In this document: one piece after another, positions 63,090-64,000 of the stretch | Layout: each line of letters starts with the position of its first letter | How positions within the stretch are numbered: the first letter of the stretch is position 1 | NCBI RefSeq assembly: GCF_003173715.1 | Contig: NZ_CP029550.1 | Location: 5,782,001 to 5,846,000 of the forward strand | DNA: 64,000 bases | DNA from: Methylobacterium durans | Lineage (GTDB): Bacteria; Pseudomonadota; Alphaproteobacteria; Rhizobiales; Beijerinckiaceae | Direction: 5' to 3' | The notes under the pieces: model-generated | Told to the model about the DNA's origin: nothing | The model's database searches: none | What the model saw: the letters and a program-made list of their open reading frames with translations, nothing else | Translations under genes and position numbers: made by a program

Positions 63090-64000
63090 GCTCGTTTCGC
63101 CTGTGGCTTCGATGCGCGCGGGGGCACGAGCAGCGCGCTCGTATCGGCGGGTTGGAGCGTCATGCCGTTGTCGTCAAGGGCGATCGGCAGCCGCGGGAAC
63201 ACCTCGCAGAGATGGGCGAGATCGGCCTTGAAGGCCTGACGGAAGCTGCGGATGCTGGCGTTCTCGGCCCCGAACTGGCCGTGCAGGTTGTCCCAGGTCA
63301 GGCGCAGGGGCCGGTGCAGGGCGCGCAGCCGGTAGCCGACCCAGAACAGCAGGTCGAGCTTGCGCGCAGAGCCGGAGAAGGCCCGGGCCGCCCGGATATC
63401 GACGGGCAGGGCGTGCCGGATCAGGTTGTCGTAGAAATCCTGGTGGAACTCGACCGTCTTCGACCAGGCGAGGCCCTCCGGGCCCGCACCGCGCCAGAGG
63501 TCGAGGCTGCGGAAGGGGGGCACGTTCAGGGTACGGGCCCGCGCCTCCCCGTCCCAGAGGCCGATCTGCATGGTGCAAGCGGCGAGCCGGTTGAGCTGCT
63601 CCTTGAACTGGCGGATCGTGCCCCGCTCGCCCCCCGTCACGGCGAACCCCATCTCGCGCATGAAGGCGGAGAGCGATTGCGCCACCTCGATGGTGGGGCT
63701 GCGCTGGCGCACGGCTTCGGTGCAGAGGTGCAGGAGCACGAGGCGGGCCTTCGGGCCGTAGGGGAGGCCCTGGAGCTCCATCTCGCCCGTCAGCGGGCTC
63801 TTGAGGCGGCCGGCCACGAGGCTCAGCGAGTTGCGGCCGTAGGTGCGCACGAATTCCCGCACCGGCCCGGGATCCCGGTAGGGCAGGCCGCACAAAGCCA
63901 GCACCGAGTGGATGTGCTGCAAGTTCTCCGGCGCCGTCGGCTCGTTCTCGATCACCTCGCGGATCGCGTCGCGGCGGCGCGCGTCGCGGCCGAGGCGGGC
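63086..64000 (-). CDS. RepA_C-type replication initiator (5' end outside window)
   Basis: The frame is open from base 64000 to TAG 63086 (304 residues); GTG 63955 is internal to coding-looking sequence (GRDARRRDAIREVIENEP), so the true start is beyond the window. Matches alphaproteobacterial RepA (RepA_C, PF04796-type): EFVRTYGRNSLSLVAGRLKSPLTGEMELQGLPYGPKARLVLLHLCTEA, then IEVAQSLSAFMREMGFAVTGGERGTIRQFKEQLNRLAAC and FHQDFYDNLIRHALPVDIRAARAFSGSARKLDLLFWVGYRL. Such proteins initiate plasmid replication; chromosomal copies are also known. No parAB seen in window. Confidence 0.85.
   Translation of the reverse strand, partial: ARLGRDARRRDAIREVIENEPTAPENLQHIHSVLALCGLPYRDPGPVREFVRTYGRNSLSLVAGRLKSPLTGEMELQGLPYGPKARLVLLHLCTEAVRQRSPTIEVAQSLSAFMREMGFAVTGGERGTIRQFKEQLNRLAACTMQIGLWDGEARARTLNVPPFRSLDLWRGAGPEGLAWSKTVEFHQDFYDNLIRHALPVDIRAARAFSGSARKLDLLFWVGYRLRALHRPLRLTWDNLHGQFGAENASIRSFRQAFKADLAHLCEVFPRLPIALDDNGMTLQPADTSALLVPPRASKPQAKRA

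Overview
GC-rich DNA (roughly 70%) with alphaproteobacterial gene content and many small lineage-specific proteins (DUF6894-, DUF6481-like), RTX/DUF4214 secreted giants and a RepA_C-type initiator. Methylobacterium or a close relative is the best guess; this is inference from protein families, not a database match.

Region 1 (1-5745) is an eroded accessory island. It holds the 3' end of an SDR oxidoreductase, an IS3-type OrfA scrap, a truncated DUF6894 gene running into a 128-bp MITE-like element with perfect 20-bp inverted ends, a frameshifted HlyD-type adaptor remnant, and a minus-strand phage-like block (5643 to 2180): small regulators, a wHTH replication-organiser gene that splits inside an array of GTGCAC hexamers, HNH endonuclease and possible small terminase. 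The island ends at a 49-nt 3' fragment of tRNA-Gln(CUG), the expected scar of integration into a tRNA gene.

Region 2 (5746-26700) is chromosome-like. It carries a pirin, a KefB/KefC-type antiporter, CspA and small proteins, then two divergent giant secreted proteins sharing a 770-bp intergenic region: a 2340-aa nuclease/5'-nucleotidase and a heme-peroxidase/RTX/DUF4214 protein. No type I secretion genes are present apart from the HlyD remnant.

Region 3 (26790-46700) has a DUF3311/sodium-solute symporter pair, SelO, a PhyH oxygenase, LysR, a flippase plus CelD-like acetyltransferase, a DEAD-box helicase, CysC, a HerA-like ATPase and an S58 peptidase. Three copies of a ~110-bp element bounded by CTCTCCCG/CGGGAGAG hairpins lie just 3' of selO and the helicase.

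Region 4 (46800-64000) has a hybrid kinase, RarD, a cystathionine beta-lyase, a GT39-GT2-LAB_N operon that probably modifies the envelope or lipid A, an acyl-CoA synthetase, a histidine kinase with an ethylene-receptor-like copper-binding sensor plus a single-domain response regulator, a LPS-type GT2, a HARE-HTH-like protein and a RepA_C initiator running off the window.

Five otherwise intact reading frames are broken by single-base shifts inside short C/G runs (one of them twice). Sequencing or assembly error is at least as likely as real pseudogenes there.
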